A DNA stretch of 11,334 nucleotides, taken from NCBI GenBank assembly GCA_023489135.1, contig JAMDCE010000498.1:1-11334 (forward strand). The letters are read 5' to 3'. A program made the translations under genes and the position numbers. A model generated the notes under the pieces. The model was given only the letters and a program-made list of their open reading frames with translations, was not told where the DNA came from and searched no databases. This DNA is from Chloroflexota bacterium. GTDB taxonomy: Bacteria; Chloroflexota; Chloroflexia; JAMDCE01. Of the stretch, positions 1-7,917 are shown piece by piece; positions within the stretch are counted from its first letter, which is position 1; each line of letters begins with the position of its first letter.

Positions 1-537
1 GGTCGAGGCGAGCTGGATGCCTCCGGCGCTCAAGTTGTGGATGATTCCCTCTACGGGTTCTCCTCTGTCCCTTGGGGAGCCAGAATGTGAGGCGGCACCA
101 CCACCGTTTCTCGTACCTGCATCGTCAAGCTCTTTCGAGACCAGCATAACTTCGTGCGGCGTAACGGTGATGTCCAGACGGACGTTTTCTCGGAACTGGC
201 CTACGGACCACTTACCACGTCGCGAAACGCTTAGCATAGGCAGTGGGCGGCGTGATTTGGCAACAATGTGTGAATCAAGGAGGACCAGTCCTCTGGGCGA
301 CGCCATTAGGAGCTCCACTCTTTGACCTACGTCAACCAGGATATCGACGCCCCGCTCGGTTGGCCAGGAAATCACGATGTCGTCGGACAGCAAGTCCTGG
401 ACGTGGCTGCTGCAGACTCGATACGCATCGGACTTCCCGTGATCCGTCGGGTGAAGGTGGTTGGCCACGGGAAGACGGAGCTTCACGATCTGCCCGATTT
501 TCAAAACGCTTTCCACGTCAACAATCGACTCGGTCAT
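1..537 (-). CDS. ycgR: YcgR-like PilZ-domain flagellar brake protein, C-terminus cut by window edge
   Basis: The frame is open from ATG at 537 to the window edge (179 codons), so the 3' end is missing. I translated it by hand. Residues about 10-100 look like the YcgR N-terminal (PilZN) beta domain, with a GQIVKLRLP start and a later GQRVELLMASPRGL stretch. The PilZ domain follows, with the RxxxR c-di-GMP motif as RENVR (116-120) and the second motif (D/N)xSxxG as NLSAGG (168-173). Proteins of this family bind c-di-GMP and slow or bias the flagellar motor at the stator/switch. The two motifs are about 50 residues apart, further than the roughly 30 I expect, and a Gly/Ser-rich stretch (about 138-160) lies between them. 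The start codon overlaps the flhF stop as ATGA, so translation is probably coupled. The family call is firm; binding and partner are inferred. Confidence 0.85.
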   Translation of the reverse strand, partial: MTESIVDVESVLKIGQIVKLRLPVANHLHPTDHGKSDAYRVCSSHVQDLLSDDIVISWPTERGVDILVDVGQRVELLMASPRGLVLLDSHIVAKSRRPLPMLSVSRRGKWSVGQFRENVRLDITVTPHEVMLVSKELDDAGTRNGGGAASHSGSPRDRGEPVEGIIHNLSAGGIQLAST

Positions 538-1664
538 ATCGTTGCCTCAAAGAGAGTCCTGACCATCATCCCGGTGTTGGCAGGTTTTAGACTAGTCGGC
601 TCGTGAGGGCCATCGCTGACGTACGTAATCGGCAACCCGCAGCGCTGCGCCACATTGAAAACCGAGCCAAGAGAGGTCGCCTCGTCCAGTTTAGTTATTA
701 TCAGTCCGTGCATAGGGATACCCTCGAATTCCTGAACCGCTCTCAATACGTCTTCGCCTTTGGTGGTAGCGCCAATCGTCAAGAGCACGACGGCAGAGTC
801 CACTACGCTCAAGTATTCACGCAGGTTCACGCCGGCGGGTGACTTCGGTCCGGCCGCCGGCGTGTCAATTAGTATCACGTCCGCAGAACCGGGCGCCTTG
901 ACCGTGCGAGCCAGTTCCTGGGGAGTGTAGGCGATCTTCAAGGGCAGACCCAAGATATCGGCGTAAGCCTGCAACTGGGGTATCGCTCCGATTCGCACGA
1001 CGTCGGTGCTGACCAGGGCAATGGAAGCGTCACCAAATGTTGCCGCCAGCTTGGCGATAGAAGTCGTTTTGCCGACCCCCGAAGTCCCTACAACGAAAAC
1101 CACCAGGGGTGTCTCGGACTTCCCGGCGGTCAAGTCGTTGGTGATGAGCAGACGTTCCAGATGCCTCGTCGCGGCGTCCGAAACAGTCGACCAATCCTGG
1201 AGGCTCTTTCTGCTGAGCTCTAGCGCGATCTGCTTAACCAGGTTGTCGGTGATCTGAGCGTCGAGGCCGCGTGATAGCAAGAGATCGCGCAGTCGGGACA
1301 ATTGAGGCGACAATCTGCCCTGTCGTCTGTATTGGCCGTTGCGCTGGTTCAAGCTCTCCTGGATATTGGTGAGCGATTCCTTGAGATCCTGCAGCTCGGA
1401 GGCTAGCGAGAACGCATCGCGCACAAGTGCGGCACCGTTTTGAGGTGAGGTGTTTTGCGGTGCAGCCAGGGTGGGCGCGCCATGAGCATCATCGGACGAG
1501 TCGGCGGCCGCTTTCACCTCGTAAACCGGCGTCCCCAGCAAGCCTCGCCATCCCCGTCTTCTCACCTTCTGAGATTGGAGGATAAGCGCGTCGGATCCTA
1601 ACTCCTCTCGTATTCGTTTGAATGCCTCATACGGATTGGAGGCGTAGTAGTTCTTGACCTTCAT
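534..1664 (-). CDS. flhF: Flagellar biosynthesis SRP-type GTPase FlhF
   Basis: This 376-residue protein belongs to the third SRP GTPase type, which directs the site or number of flagella by acting at the membrane on the early basal body. The N-terminus MKVKNYYASNPYEAFKRIREELG is typical of FlhF. A low-complexity basic and helical linker (about 52-125) leads to the N/G domain. The P-loop is GTSGVGKTT (193-201), the G2 region is DVVRIGA (221-227), and TKLD (324-327) gives the guanine-specificity motif. A closing SDGPHEP segment (350-356) follows. Two motifs differ from the family: the usual DTYR is DVVR, and the usual DTAGR (G3) reads DTPAAG (267-272). ATG 1664 is the only reasonable start, because an in-frame TAG lies two codons upstream. 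The gene overlaps flhA by 38 nt, and AGGAG directly abuts the ATG. No flhG follows; a PilZ gene does. Confidence 0.95.
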   Translation of the reverse strand: MKVKNYYASNPYEAFKRIREELGSDALILQSQKVRRRGWRGLLGTPVYEVKAAADSSDDAHGAPTLAAPQNTSPQNGAALVRDAFSLASELQDLKESLTNIQESLNQRNGQYRRQGRLSPQLSRLRDLLLSRGLDAQITDNLVKQIALELSRKSLQDWSTVSDAATRHLERLLITNDLTAGKSETPLVVFVVGTSGVGKTTSIAKLAATFGDASIALVSTDVVRIGAIPQLQAYADILGLPLKIAYTPQELARTVKAPGSADVILIDTPAAGPKSPAGVNLREYLSVVDSAVVLLTIGATTKGEDVLRAVQEFEGIPMHGLIITKLDEATSLGSVFNVAQRCGLPITYVSDGPHEPTSLKPANTGMMVRTLFEATI

Positions 1665-3753
1665 CTCCTAAACTCACCGCGCCATCTGCGTGAACACTAA
1701 ACTGAGGAGCTATCTCGGAATAGGAAAGCACCACCAGGTTAGGCAGAGAACGCTCTGTCAATTTCTTCAACGGGAGCCGAATCTTCGAGAGACACAAAAG
1801 GGTGGGCTGATAACCGGCTACCGCCATCTTTTCCATTTCCTGAGCCAGACGCTGTAGGAAGCGCTGGGTCTGGCCGGGCTCCAGGCTTATTATAGTCTCT
1901 TGGTCGCTCTGATGCAGCCCCTTTGACAGGAGCTGCTGCAATTGAGGACTCAAGGTGATCACGTGGATCACTCCGGAGGGGTCGGCGTATTGACTGCAGA
2001 TCGAACGAGACAATGCTTGCCGAGCAAATTCGCTGAGAAGGTCCGGATCTCTGGTGGAGCGACTGCAATTGGCCATCGTCTCCAGGATGGTTACCAGGTC
2101 ACGTATGGAGACCCTCTCGTGCAGCAAATTCTGAAGCACTTTCTGGATGTCCCCGACGGTGGCCAGCTCCGGCAGCAGCTCTTCGACGACGGCTGAGCTG
2201 GTGGCTTTGACGTTGTTCACCAGGGTCTGAACATCTTGCCTGGTGAGGATGGCCGGCGCGTTGGCCTTAATCACCTCCGTGAGATGAGTGGTGATCACGG
2301 CCGAGGGGTCGATCACGGAATAGCCCAGCATTTCCGCGCGCTCCTTCTCTCCGGCGGCGATCCACAGCGCCGGCAGCCCGAAGGTCGGTTCTTTGGTAGG
2401 AATGCCTTCCAGCACCTCCTCGGCTGCCCCCGGATTCATCGCCAACAGGCGACTCACGCGTATTTCGCCTCGGGCGATCTCGACACCGCGAAGCTTGATT
2501 GAATAGGTGTTCGGATCCAACTGGAGATTGTCGCGTATCCTGATGGTGGGAATGACAATACCCAGGTCCAGGGCCACCTGCCGTCGAATCAGGCTGATGC
2601 GGTTGAGAAGGTTGCCGCCCCGCTCGGCGTCTACCAGAGGAATCAACCCGTAGCCAATCTCCAGCTCCATCGGGTCGATCTGGAGCAGCTTGACCACACT
2701 CTCGGGGTCTGAGGGCAGCGCCTCCTTTTCGTGGTCCGGTTGCTTTTCGGCAACGGCCAGTTGTGCGGAGCGCCTGTTGCGAGTCAGGATGTAGGCGCCG
2801 CCTCCCAGGAGAGTCCCAATAATGAAGAAGGGAATCTTGGGCAAACCGGGGACCAGCCCCAGGGCGAACAGGGTTACGGAGACGATGGCCAGGGCCCGAG
2901 GATTCGCCAATACCTGGCTGACTACATCGTGCCCGAGATTGGATTCCGAGGCGGCGCGGGTCACGATGATACCGGTGGCGGTCGATATCAGGAGCGCCGG
3001 AATCTGGGAAACCAAACCATCTCCCACTGTAAGGAGGGTGTAGGTCTGGAGCGCCTGGACGAACTGCATTCCATTCTGGAGAACTCCAATGGCCAGGCCG
3101 CCCAACACATTGATGAAGATGATGATAATGCCGGCGATGGCATCGCCCTTGACGAACTTACTGGCGCCGTCCATTGCGCCGTAGAAATCAGCCTCCATCT
3201 CGACCGATTTCCTGCGCCGCCGGGCGTCGTCTTCCGTGATTAACCCGGCGTTGAGGTCGGCGTCGATGCTCATTTGTTTACCGGGCATAGCATCCAGGGT
3301 GAATCTGGCCGCCACCTCGGCTACCCGACCGGCACCGTTGGTGATGACGACGAACTGTATGACTACCAGGATGATGAAGACGACTACTCCCACGACGTAA
3401 GAGCCACCCACGACGAACTGGCCAAAGGATTCTATCACCTGGCCGGCGTGGGCGTGGAGCAGTATCAGTCGGGTGGCAGAGATATTGAGCCCCAGGCGGA
3501 AAAGGGTCGCGACCAGCAGCAGAGAAGGAAAGGACGAGAAATTCAACGGCTCAAGAATATACATCGAAGTTAGAAGCACCACCAGCGCCGTGGAGATATT
3601 CACCGTTATCAGGATATCCAAGAGCCAGTCGGGCAGCGGTATTATCAGCATCCCGACCACGACGATGACGGCAACGGCCAGGAAGATGTCGCTGTACTGC
3701 AAGAAGCGGCCGAGTCCCCTGGAGGGGACGCGGGCGCGGAGTTCAACTGCCAA
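1627..3753 (-). CDS. flhA: Flagellar export gate protein FlhA
   Basis: At 708 residues this is the large export-gate protein. Its membrane half forms the proton-driven channel, and its cytoplasmic half forms the nonameric ring that receives chaperone-substrate complexes. Hydrophobic segments cover about residues 22-330. The FHIPEP-family signature RFTLDAMPGKQMSIDADLN lies at 150-168, and MDGASKFVKGDAIAG (194-208) contains D204, which matches the conserved gate aspartate (Asp208 in Salmonella). The cytoplasmic domain runs from about 345 to the end. The start is TTG at 3753: GGGAGG (3762-3767) lies 8 nt upstream, and no ATG or GTG occurs before the in-frame stop. It overlaps the flhB end by 11 nt. 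The C-terminus runs about 12 residues past the usual end (DEGQELLRLQSV) and is encoded within the start of flhF. Confidence 0.97.
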   Translation of the reverse strand: MAVELRARVPSRGLGRFLQYSDIFLAVAVIVVVGMLIIPLPDWLLDILITVNISTALVVLLTSMYILEPLNFSSFPSLLLVATLFRLGLNISATRLILLHAHAGQVIESFGQFVVGGSYVVGVVVFIILVVIQFVVITNGAGRVAEVAARFTLDAMPGKQMSIDADLNAGLITEDDARRRRKSVEMEADFYGAMDGASKFVKGDAIAGIIIIFINVLGGLAIGVLQNGMQFVQALQTYTLLTVGDGLVSQIPALLISTATGIIVTRAASESNLGHDVVSQVLANPRALAIVSVTLFALGLVPGLPKIPFFIIGTLLGGGAYILTRNRRSAQLAVAEKQPDHEKEALPSDPESVVKLLQIDPMELEIGYGLIPLVDAERGGNLLNRISLIRRQVALDLGIVIPTIRIRDNLQLDPNTYSIKLRGVEIARGEIRVSRLLAMNPGAAEEVLEGIPTKEPTFGLPALWIAAGEKERAEMLGYSVIDPSAVITTHLTEVIKANAPAILTRQDVQTLVNNVKATSSAVVEELLPELATVGDIQKVLQNLLHERVSIRDLVTILETMANCSRSTRDPDLLSEFARQALSRSICSQYADPSGVIHVITLSPQLQQLLSKGLHQSDQETIISLEPGQTQRFLQRLAQEMEKMAVAGYQPTLLCLSKIRLPLKKLTERSLPNLVVLSYSEIAPQFSVHADGAVSLGDEGQELLRLQSV

Positions 3754-4825
3754 TGCCGTATCCTCCCGGTCTTCTCCTGTGCTTCAGGCCGTAGATGAAG
3801 GCCAAGACCTCGGCGACAGCCTGGTAGAGTAGAGGTGGAATCTCGAAGCCTATCTCAACCGACTTATAGAGCGCCTGAGCTAGAGGCTTGTTTTCAACTA
3901 CCGGGACGCCGTGCCGGCGCGCAACTTCCTTGATCTTCTCGGCTATGATGAGCTGCCCCTTGGCAACCACCTTGGGCGCACGCATCGATTCCGGCCTGTA
4001 CTGGATGGCAATCGCCAGGTGGGTCGGGTTAGTGATAACCACATCTGAAGCAGGCACATCATTCATCATCCTTCGCCTGGCCAGTTGGCGCTGCTGCTGC
4101 CTAATTTTCGCTTTTATCTTGGGGTCGCCCTCGCTCTGTCGAAGCTCCTCCCTCAGCTCCTCTTTGGTCATTCGTATGTTTCTTTCGTGCTCCCAGCGCT
4201 GATACCCGTAGTCCAGGGCAGCTACCGCAAACAGGGCTAATCCTGCTTTGAACAAGACACCGATTGCCAAGTCGCCGATGACCGACATTGCTCCTCGAAT
4301 GTCTGCACCGGTCAGCGCCACGACTTCGAGGTATCTGGACTGCAATTCCTGGAAGACGACGTATCCGACTATTCCGAGCTTGGACACGGACTTGACGAGC
4401 TCCACCAATGACCTTTGAGAGAAGATCCTTTGAAAACCCTTAAGGGGATCGATTCGTGAGAAGTCAGGCGAAAGGGGCTTGCCGGTGAGCATGAACCCGG
4501 ACTGAACGTAGTTCCCGGCGACACCCACAACCAGAACGGCGGCAAAGAGTGGGGTCATGATGCCCATGTAGAGGTTCCCCAGACCGCCGATGTAGGTTGA
4601 GGCGCTGGCAACGGTCCAATCCGGCGTCGAGAGATGGCGAAAGTTGTAGACCATCAGATCAGTCATCGGCGTGAGCGCCGAAGCGCCGGTCGACTTTATG
4701 ATTGCTATGCCCGCCAGCAGCCCAAGAATGGAGGTAAGCTCGGCACTCTTTGGAGTGCTGCCTCGCTTCCTGGCCTCTTCTCTACGCCTGGCGGTTGGGG
4801 CTTCAGTCTTCTCTCCACTAGCCAA
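3743..4825 (-). CDS. flhB: Flagellar export switch protein FlhB
   Basis: This 360-residue export-gate protein changes secretion specificity from rod/hook to filament substrates after self-cleavage. The N-terminus MASGEKTEAPTARRREEARKRG is the typical charged FlhB start. Four membrane segments follow (roughly 31-50, 85-108, 145-165, 183-205), then a basic linker. The autocleavage motif NPTH sits at 266-269 (cleavage expected after N266), inside VVITNPTHLAIAIQY, and the cytoplasmic domain appears intact. The start is TTG at 4825. A strong AAGGAGG (4839-4845) lies 13 nt upstream, somewhat far, and a closer AAGG lies at 4828-4831. No other start codon fits the conserved N-terminus. It follows fliR after 26 nt and overlaps flhA by 11 nt. 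Confidence 0.97.
   Translation of the reverse strand: MASGEKTEAPTARRREEARKRGSTPKSAELTSILGLLAGIAIIKSTGASALTPMTDLMVYNFRHLSTPDWTVASASTYIGGLGNLYMGIMTPLFAAVLVVGVAGNYVQSGFMLTGKPLSPDFSRIDPLKGFQRIFSQRSLVELVKSVSKLGIVGYVVFQELQSRYLEVVALTGADIRGAMSVIGDLAIGVLFKAGLALFAVAALDYGYQRWEHERNIRMTKEELREELRQSEGDPKIKAKIRQQQRQLARRRMMNDVPASDVVITNPTHLAIAIQYRPESMRAPKVVAKGQLIIAEKIKEVARRHGVPVVENKPLAQALYKSVEIGFEIPPLLYQAVAEVLAFIYGLKHRRRPGGYGIGS
3762..3767 (-). promoter_or_regulatory. Ribosome binding site of flhA
   Basis: GGGAGG on the minus strand lies 8 nt before the TTG at 3753, inside the last codons of flhB. It decides the non-ATG start of flhA. Confidence 0.8.
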
Positions 4826-4851
4826 GGCCTTGGTGTTTCCTCCTTGCCAAT

Positions 4852-5637
4852 CTATCTATACCTGAGGATCAAGGCCATATCATTCGCCGTTTGGCCGAAA
4901 AGCCAGTCGATCTTGCTCACCAAAAAAGGCAGCATCACCATTATGGCGATGAAGCCAATCGCGATCTTGATGGGCATTCCAACAAAGAAAACGTTCATTT
5001 GGGGCGCGGTCCGAGCCAGCACGCCCAGGGCAACGTCTGTGAGCAGGAAAGCGCCCAGGAGCGGAAGTATTATGCGCACCGCGACCAGGATCATGTTTGC
5101 CGATAACGAAATCAGGCCTTCAGGGGAGATGCGAGCCAGCGAAAACGCGTTAGGCGGCATCATATCAAACAATCCCTGAACGCCCATCAGAAACGTATGA
5201 TGGAAGTTCCCACTGAGAAAGATAAGCGTTGCCAGCCCGCTAAACAGATGGTCCAGGACCGGCGCTTGGCCGGCGTAGTTTACATCGATGGTGCCCGAAA
5301 AACCGAACCCCATCTGAATTCCGGCCAGCGACGACACCACCTGCATCGAAGTGTAAAGGAGAGTAACGGCGAAGCCCGCCAGCAGTCCGACGGCGAGCTC
5401 CTTACCTATGGCGATAATCAGATAGCCAAATGATGATGGAACCACCGCGTCGGAAAACGTGGTCGGCAGCAGTATGAAGGAGACCAGTATGGCCAGGCCT
5501 ATCTTGCTCATGGCCGGTACGGTCCGGGCGCCCAGGATAGGAGTGGTCATCAGCAGAGCGCTAATTCGCACCACCATGAGGAACAAGACAATCAGGTAAC
5601 TTGGACTGAGAGTGAATATAGGGCTCAATGATTCCAC
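4852..5637 (-). CDS. fliR: Flagellar export gate protein FliR
   Basis: This 261-residue, highly hydrophobic protein has about six membrane segments and a length usual for FliR. With FliP and FliQ it forms the helical core of the export gate in the inner membrane. Family features are GARTVPAMSKIGLAILVSF (about 36-54), GFAVTLLYTSMQVVSSLAGIQMGFG near the middle, and the C-terminal part with QMNVFFVGMPIKIAIGF. The start is GTG at 5637, with AGGAG (5642-5646) 4 nt upstream that overlaps the fliQ stop codon. Only 7 nt separate it from fliQ, so translation is probably coupled. It ends with TAG at 4852-4854, 26 nt before flhB. Confidence 0.95.
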   Translation of the reverse strand: MESLSPIFTLSPSYLIVLFLMVVRISALLMTTPILGARTVPAMSKIGLAILVSFILLPTTFSDAVVPSSFGYLIIAIGKELAVGLLAGFAVTLLYTSMQVVSSLAGIQMGFGFSGTIDVNYAGQAPVLDHLFSGLATLIFLSGNFHHTFLMGVQGLFDMMPPNAFSLARISPEGLISLSANMILVAVRIILPLLGAFLLTDVALGVLARTAPQMNVFFVGMPIKIAIGFIAIMVMLPFLVSKIDWLFGQTANDMALILRYR

Positions 5638-5644
5638 CTTGCTC

Positions 5645-5914
5645 CTACCTCACCATATAGGGAAGAATCCCAAAGAGATTGGCCGTGTAGTTGATCATCA
5701 CCCCTATCATCCACGAGCCCAGCAGCGCCAATACGGCGAATACGGTTAGGATCTTGGGAACGAAGGTCAGGGTCGCTTCGTTGATCTGCGTAACCGCTTG
5801 AAAGATGCTCACGGCCAGTCCCACCAGGAGCCCCAGGCCGAGCACCGGGCCTGCTATCATCAGGGTCACCATTAGGGCGCCGCGGCCGATCTCGATCACC
5901 ATGTCGTTTGTCAT
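5645..5914 (-). CDS. fliQ: Flagellar export gate protein FliQ
   Basis: This 89-residue protein has two membrane segments (about 14-37 and 55-77), the normal size and build of FliQ, which packs in four copies around the FliP/FliR core of the export gate. The central segment FQAVTQINEATLTFVPKI (38-55) is the family hallmark. ATG 5914 is chosen because AGAGG (5921-5925), lying across the fliP stop codon, is 6 nt upstream. The gap to fliP is 9 nt and to fliR 7 nt, which fits coupled translation of the gate subunits. Confidence 0.96.
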   Translation of the reverse strand: MTNDMVIEIGRGALMVTLMIAGPVLGLGLLVGLAVSIFQAVTQINEATLTFVPKILTVFAVLALLGSWMIGVMINYTANLFGILPYMVR

Positions 5915-5923
5915 TTTCCACCT

Positions 5924-6688
5924 CTAGGTAAAACTGACCATGAGGCTGCGCACAACCAGGTGCCAGCCGTCGACCAGAACGAAAAGCAGTATCTTAAAGG
6001 GCAGGGAGATTACGGCCGGAGGCAACATCATCATGCCCATAGACATCAACGTGCTCGAAACGATCATATCGATAACCAGAAAGGGAATCAGTATCAGAAA
6101 ACCCATCTGGAATGCGGTCTTCAGCTCGCTAATGACGAACGCGGGGATTAGCACGTGGGTGGGAACCTCACCTTCGTTCTTGGGCCGAGGGAGCTTGGCG
6201 AGATAGATGAACAGGGAAAGATCCTTTTCGCGCGTCTGCTTGAACATGAAGGTGCGCATTGGCTCTGTCCCACGCTTGATTGCCTCGTCCTGCGAGATCT
6301 CATTCTTCATGTATGGCTGAAATGACGTGTTGTTGACTCCTTGCCAGACGGGGGCCATCACGAAGATCGTCAGAAAGAGGGCCATACCCAGCAACACCTG
6401 GTTGGGTGGAGTTTGGGGTGCGCCGAGAGCGTTTCTAATGAACGAAAGAACTATGATGATTCGGGTGAACGAGCTGGCCATCATCAGCATAGCGGGAATC
6501 AACGTAAGGGCGGTGAGCATTGCAAGGATTTGGACGCCGGCCGAGCTTTCGCCGTTTGCGCCTTCAACCTGCACAAGGTTGGGCAGCGTCACGGCGGAAT
6601 TCGAGGACGCCACACATCCGGTCGAGGCCGCCAGTACGCCCAAGCACAGGCAAAGAAGGACGATTCGTCGTAAGGCCGCTACACTCAA
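5924..6688 (-). CDS. fliP: Flagellar export gate protein FliP
   Basis: This 254-residue protein forms the pentameric core of the flagellar export gate. Both FliP signatures are present: SFIRNALGAPQTPPNQVLLG followed by MALFLTIFVMAPV (about 82-114), and the C-terminal IPFLVIDMIVSSTLMSMGMMMLPP (201-224). The N-terminus is a signal peptide (RR at 7-8, hydrophobic 9-21), as is usual for FliP, which is cleaved after insertion. Here it ends in ASTGC, with Cys25 near the expected cleavage site. The start is TTG at 6688, supported by AAAGGAG 6 nt upstream. A 126-nt gap separates it from fliO, while fliQ follows after 9 nt. Confidence 0.97.
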   Translation of the reverse strand: MSVAALRRIVLLCLCLGVLAASTGCVASSNSAVTLPNLVQVEGANGESSAGVQILAMLTALTLIPAMLMMASSFTRIIIVLSFIRNALGAPQTPPNQVLLGMALFLTIFVMAPVWQGVNNTSFQPYMKNEISQDEAIKRGTEPMRTFMFKQTREKDLSLFIYLAKLPRPKNEGEVPTHVLIPAFVISELKTAFQMGFLILIPFLVIDMIVSSTLMSMGMMMLPPAVISLPFKILLFVLVDGWHLVVRSLMVSFT

Positions 6689-6814
6689 GATGCACTCCTT
6701 TCTGACAACGGTATCCTATTCGATATCGCGGCGTGAATTAAGGTCCGGGGAGCCTAACGGGGGGGAACTAAAGGCCCTGTGTGGGAAGTTCTTTGGTCCC
6801 GAGGCGAAGGGGAC
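6689..6814 (-). other. 126-nt fliO-fliP gap with a weak hairpin
   Basis: This is one of only two gaps over 100 nt in the operon. At its upstream end GGTCCC/GGGACC (6795-6800 and 6810-6815) forms a 6-bp stem with a 9-nt loop, and the first stem base belongs to the fliO stop codon. No T-run follows on the minus strand, so it is not a convincing terminator. CGATATCG (6721-6728) is a short perfect palindrome. I saw no clear -35/-10, sigma-28 or sigma-54 promoter. The gap could hold a processing site or an internal promoter too weak to recognise. Confidence 0.4.
6695..6701 (-). promoter_or_regulatory. Ribosome binding site of fliP
   Basis: AAAGGAG on the minus strand lies 6 nt before the TTG at 6688. 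It is close to a perfect Shine-Dalgarno sequence and decides this non-ATG start. Confidence 0.8.
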
Positions 6815-7543
6815 CTATGGCCTTTCAGTTTCAGCGGGGGATTCCTTGGCGGGTTTGAGGGTCTGACGGATGTCGGCGAGCTTCTTATCGATGAACTCGC
6901 GACCTTCGTGAATCTTCACCTGGACGGGATCGACAACGGTAGAATCAGTCTCGCCAACATCTCTGACTCCCAAGCGGCGATTGGCGACATTCAGTAGGGT
7001 GGAGAACTGGCCCAGGGCAGGACCTGGAGTGGATAGTGCACGGACTTCGTCGGCCGCCTCCGGGTCGGCAATCTCCGTGAGCAAGGACAACTGGTTCTGG
7101 GTTCCTCCGACGACCAGAATCTTCCTTCCCACTTCTATCACGTAGACTGTTCTGCTGGGGGCGAGATTGAGGGAGCCAAGCATAGCGATGGGCTTGTGGC
7201 CAGAGGGAACCAGGTGGTTTCTATAGACATAGCGACGCAAAACCATGATGGCGCCGTAGATGAGGACTATCACCAGAGCCAATTTCGCCACCATCCCGAC
7301 GAGTAGGCCGAGCCAATCGGATGAGACAATATCCGACTCCGCGCCTGAGCTGAAATCGGCGTAGTCTCTTACGGCGAATTGCTCGCCGGGTGATTCCGTG
7401 GCATCAATCGACACACTTGCCGTTTGATTAGGCGGCGATGGGGGCGTGCTCTTGGGCATCTGGCCTACCACAACCAGTCCCAAGACAATCACAATGGCCG
7501 CAACAGAGGTAAGAACGGCTCGGTTCCTTCCGATATCAGACAC
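6815..7543 (-). CDS. fliO: Flagellar biosynthesis protein FliO
   Basis: FliO is a membrane protein that helps assemble and stabilise the FliP core of the export gate. From GTG 7543 the product is 242 residues. It has a first hydrophobic segment (about 9-28, possibly a signal sequence), a Pro/Ser-rich polar stretch, a second membrane segment (about 78-101, WLGLLVGMVAKLALVIVLIYGAIMV) and the FliO domain (about 110-158), with PIAMLGSLNLAPSRTVYVIEVGRKILVVGGT and SLLTEI. A polar, charged tail follows. It is longer than enteric FliO, nearer the Gram-positive form. GTG 7558 would add five residues but lacks a good ribosome site, whereas GGGGGG (7551-7556) sits 7 nt before GTG 7543. The stop is TAG at 6815-6817. 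Its place between fliN and fliP supports the call. Confidence 0.88.
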   Translation of the reverse strand: MSDIGRNRAVLTSVAAIVIVLGLVVVGQMPKSTPPSPPNQTASVSIDATESPGEQFAVRDYADFSSGAESDIVSSDWLGLLVGMVAKLALVIVLIYGAIMVLRRYVYRNHLVPSGHKPIAMLGSLNLAPSRTVYVIEVGRKILVVGGTQNQLSLLTEIADPEAADEVRALSTPGPALGQFSTLLNVANRRLGVRDVGETDSTVVDPVQVKIHEGREFIDKKLADIRQTLKPAKESPAETERP

Positions 7544-7578
7544 CAGTAGACCCCCCACAATTGCCGGCTAGGCTGAGA

Positions 7579-7917
7579 CTAGGCCGCGTTCTTCTTCCCC
7601 GGGGCGATGATCTCGGTAACCCTTACGCCGAACTTCTCATCGACTACCACAACCTCCCCCCGGGCGATCATTGTGTCGTTGATGAATACGTCCACGGGCT
7701 CACCGGCCAACTTCTCGAGCTCGATCACCGAGCCCGGCCCCAGGGCAAGTATATCTTTCACCAGCATGGAAGAGCGCCCCAGCTCGACGTTGACGTTGAG
7801 CATCACGTCGAGCAGGAGGTCGATGCCCGACCCATTGGCCGGCTGGCTGGGGCCGAGGGAAGCGAATTCCGCCGGATGTACCTCCGGGCCAAAATCTAGA
7901 GACTCGTCATCCATCAT
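7579..7917 (-). CDS. fliN: Flagellar motor switch protein FliN
   Basis: This is a 112-residue single-domain FliN, with a SpoA-type fold at about 36-105: LLDVMLNVNVELGRSSMLVKDILALGPGSVIELEKLAGEPVDVFINDTMIARGEVVVVDEKFGVRVTEI. FliN forms the base of the C-ring and docks the export ATPase complex. It is not the longer FliY form, since no CheC-like domain is present. The frame stays open upstream to 8025, but ATG 7917 is chosen because GGAGGAG lies 6 nt before it and the extra upstream residues would lie wholly within fliM. A second ATG follows at once (7914). It overlaps the fliM end by 11 nt. Confidence 0.95.
   Translation of the reverse strand: MMDDESLDFGPEVHPAEFASLGPSQPANGSGIDLLLDVMLNVNVELGRSSMLVKDILALGPGSVIELEKLAGEPVDVFINDTMIARGEVVVVDEKFGVRVTEIIAPGKKNAA

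Noticed and set aside
2731..3243. Plus-strand open frame of 170 codons opposite flhA
   Set aside because: It is antisense to a fully conserved FlhA, with a polar, low-complexity product and no recognised domain.
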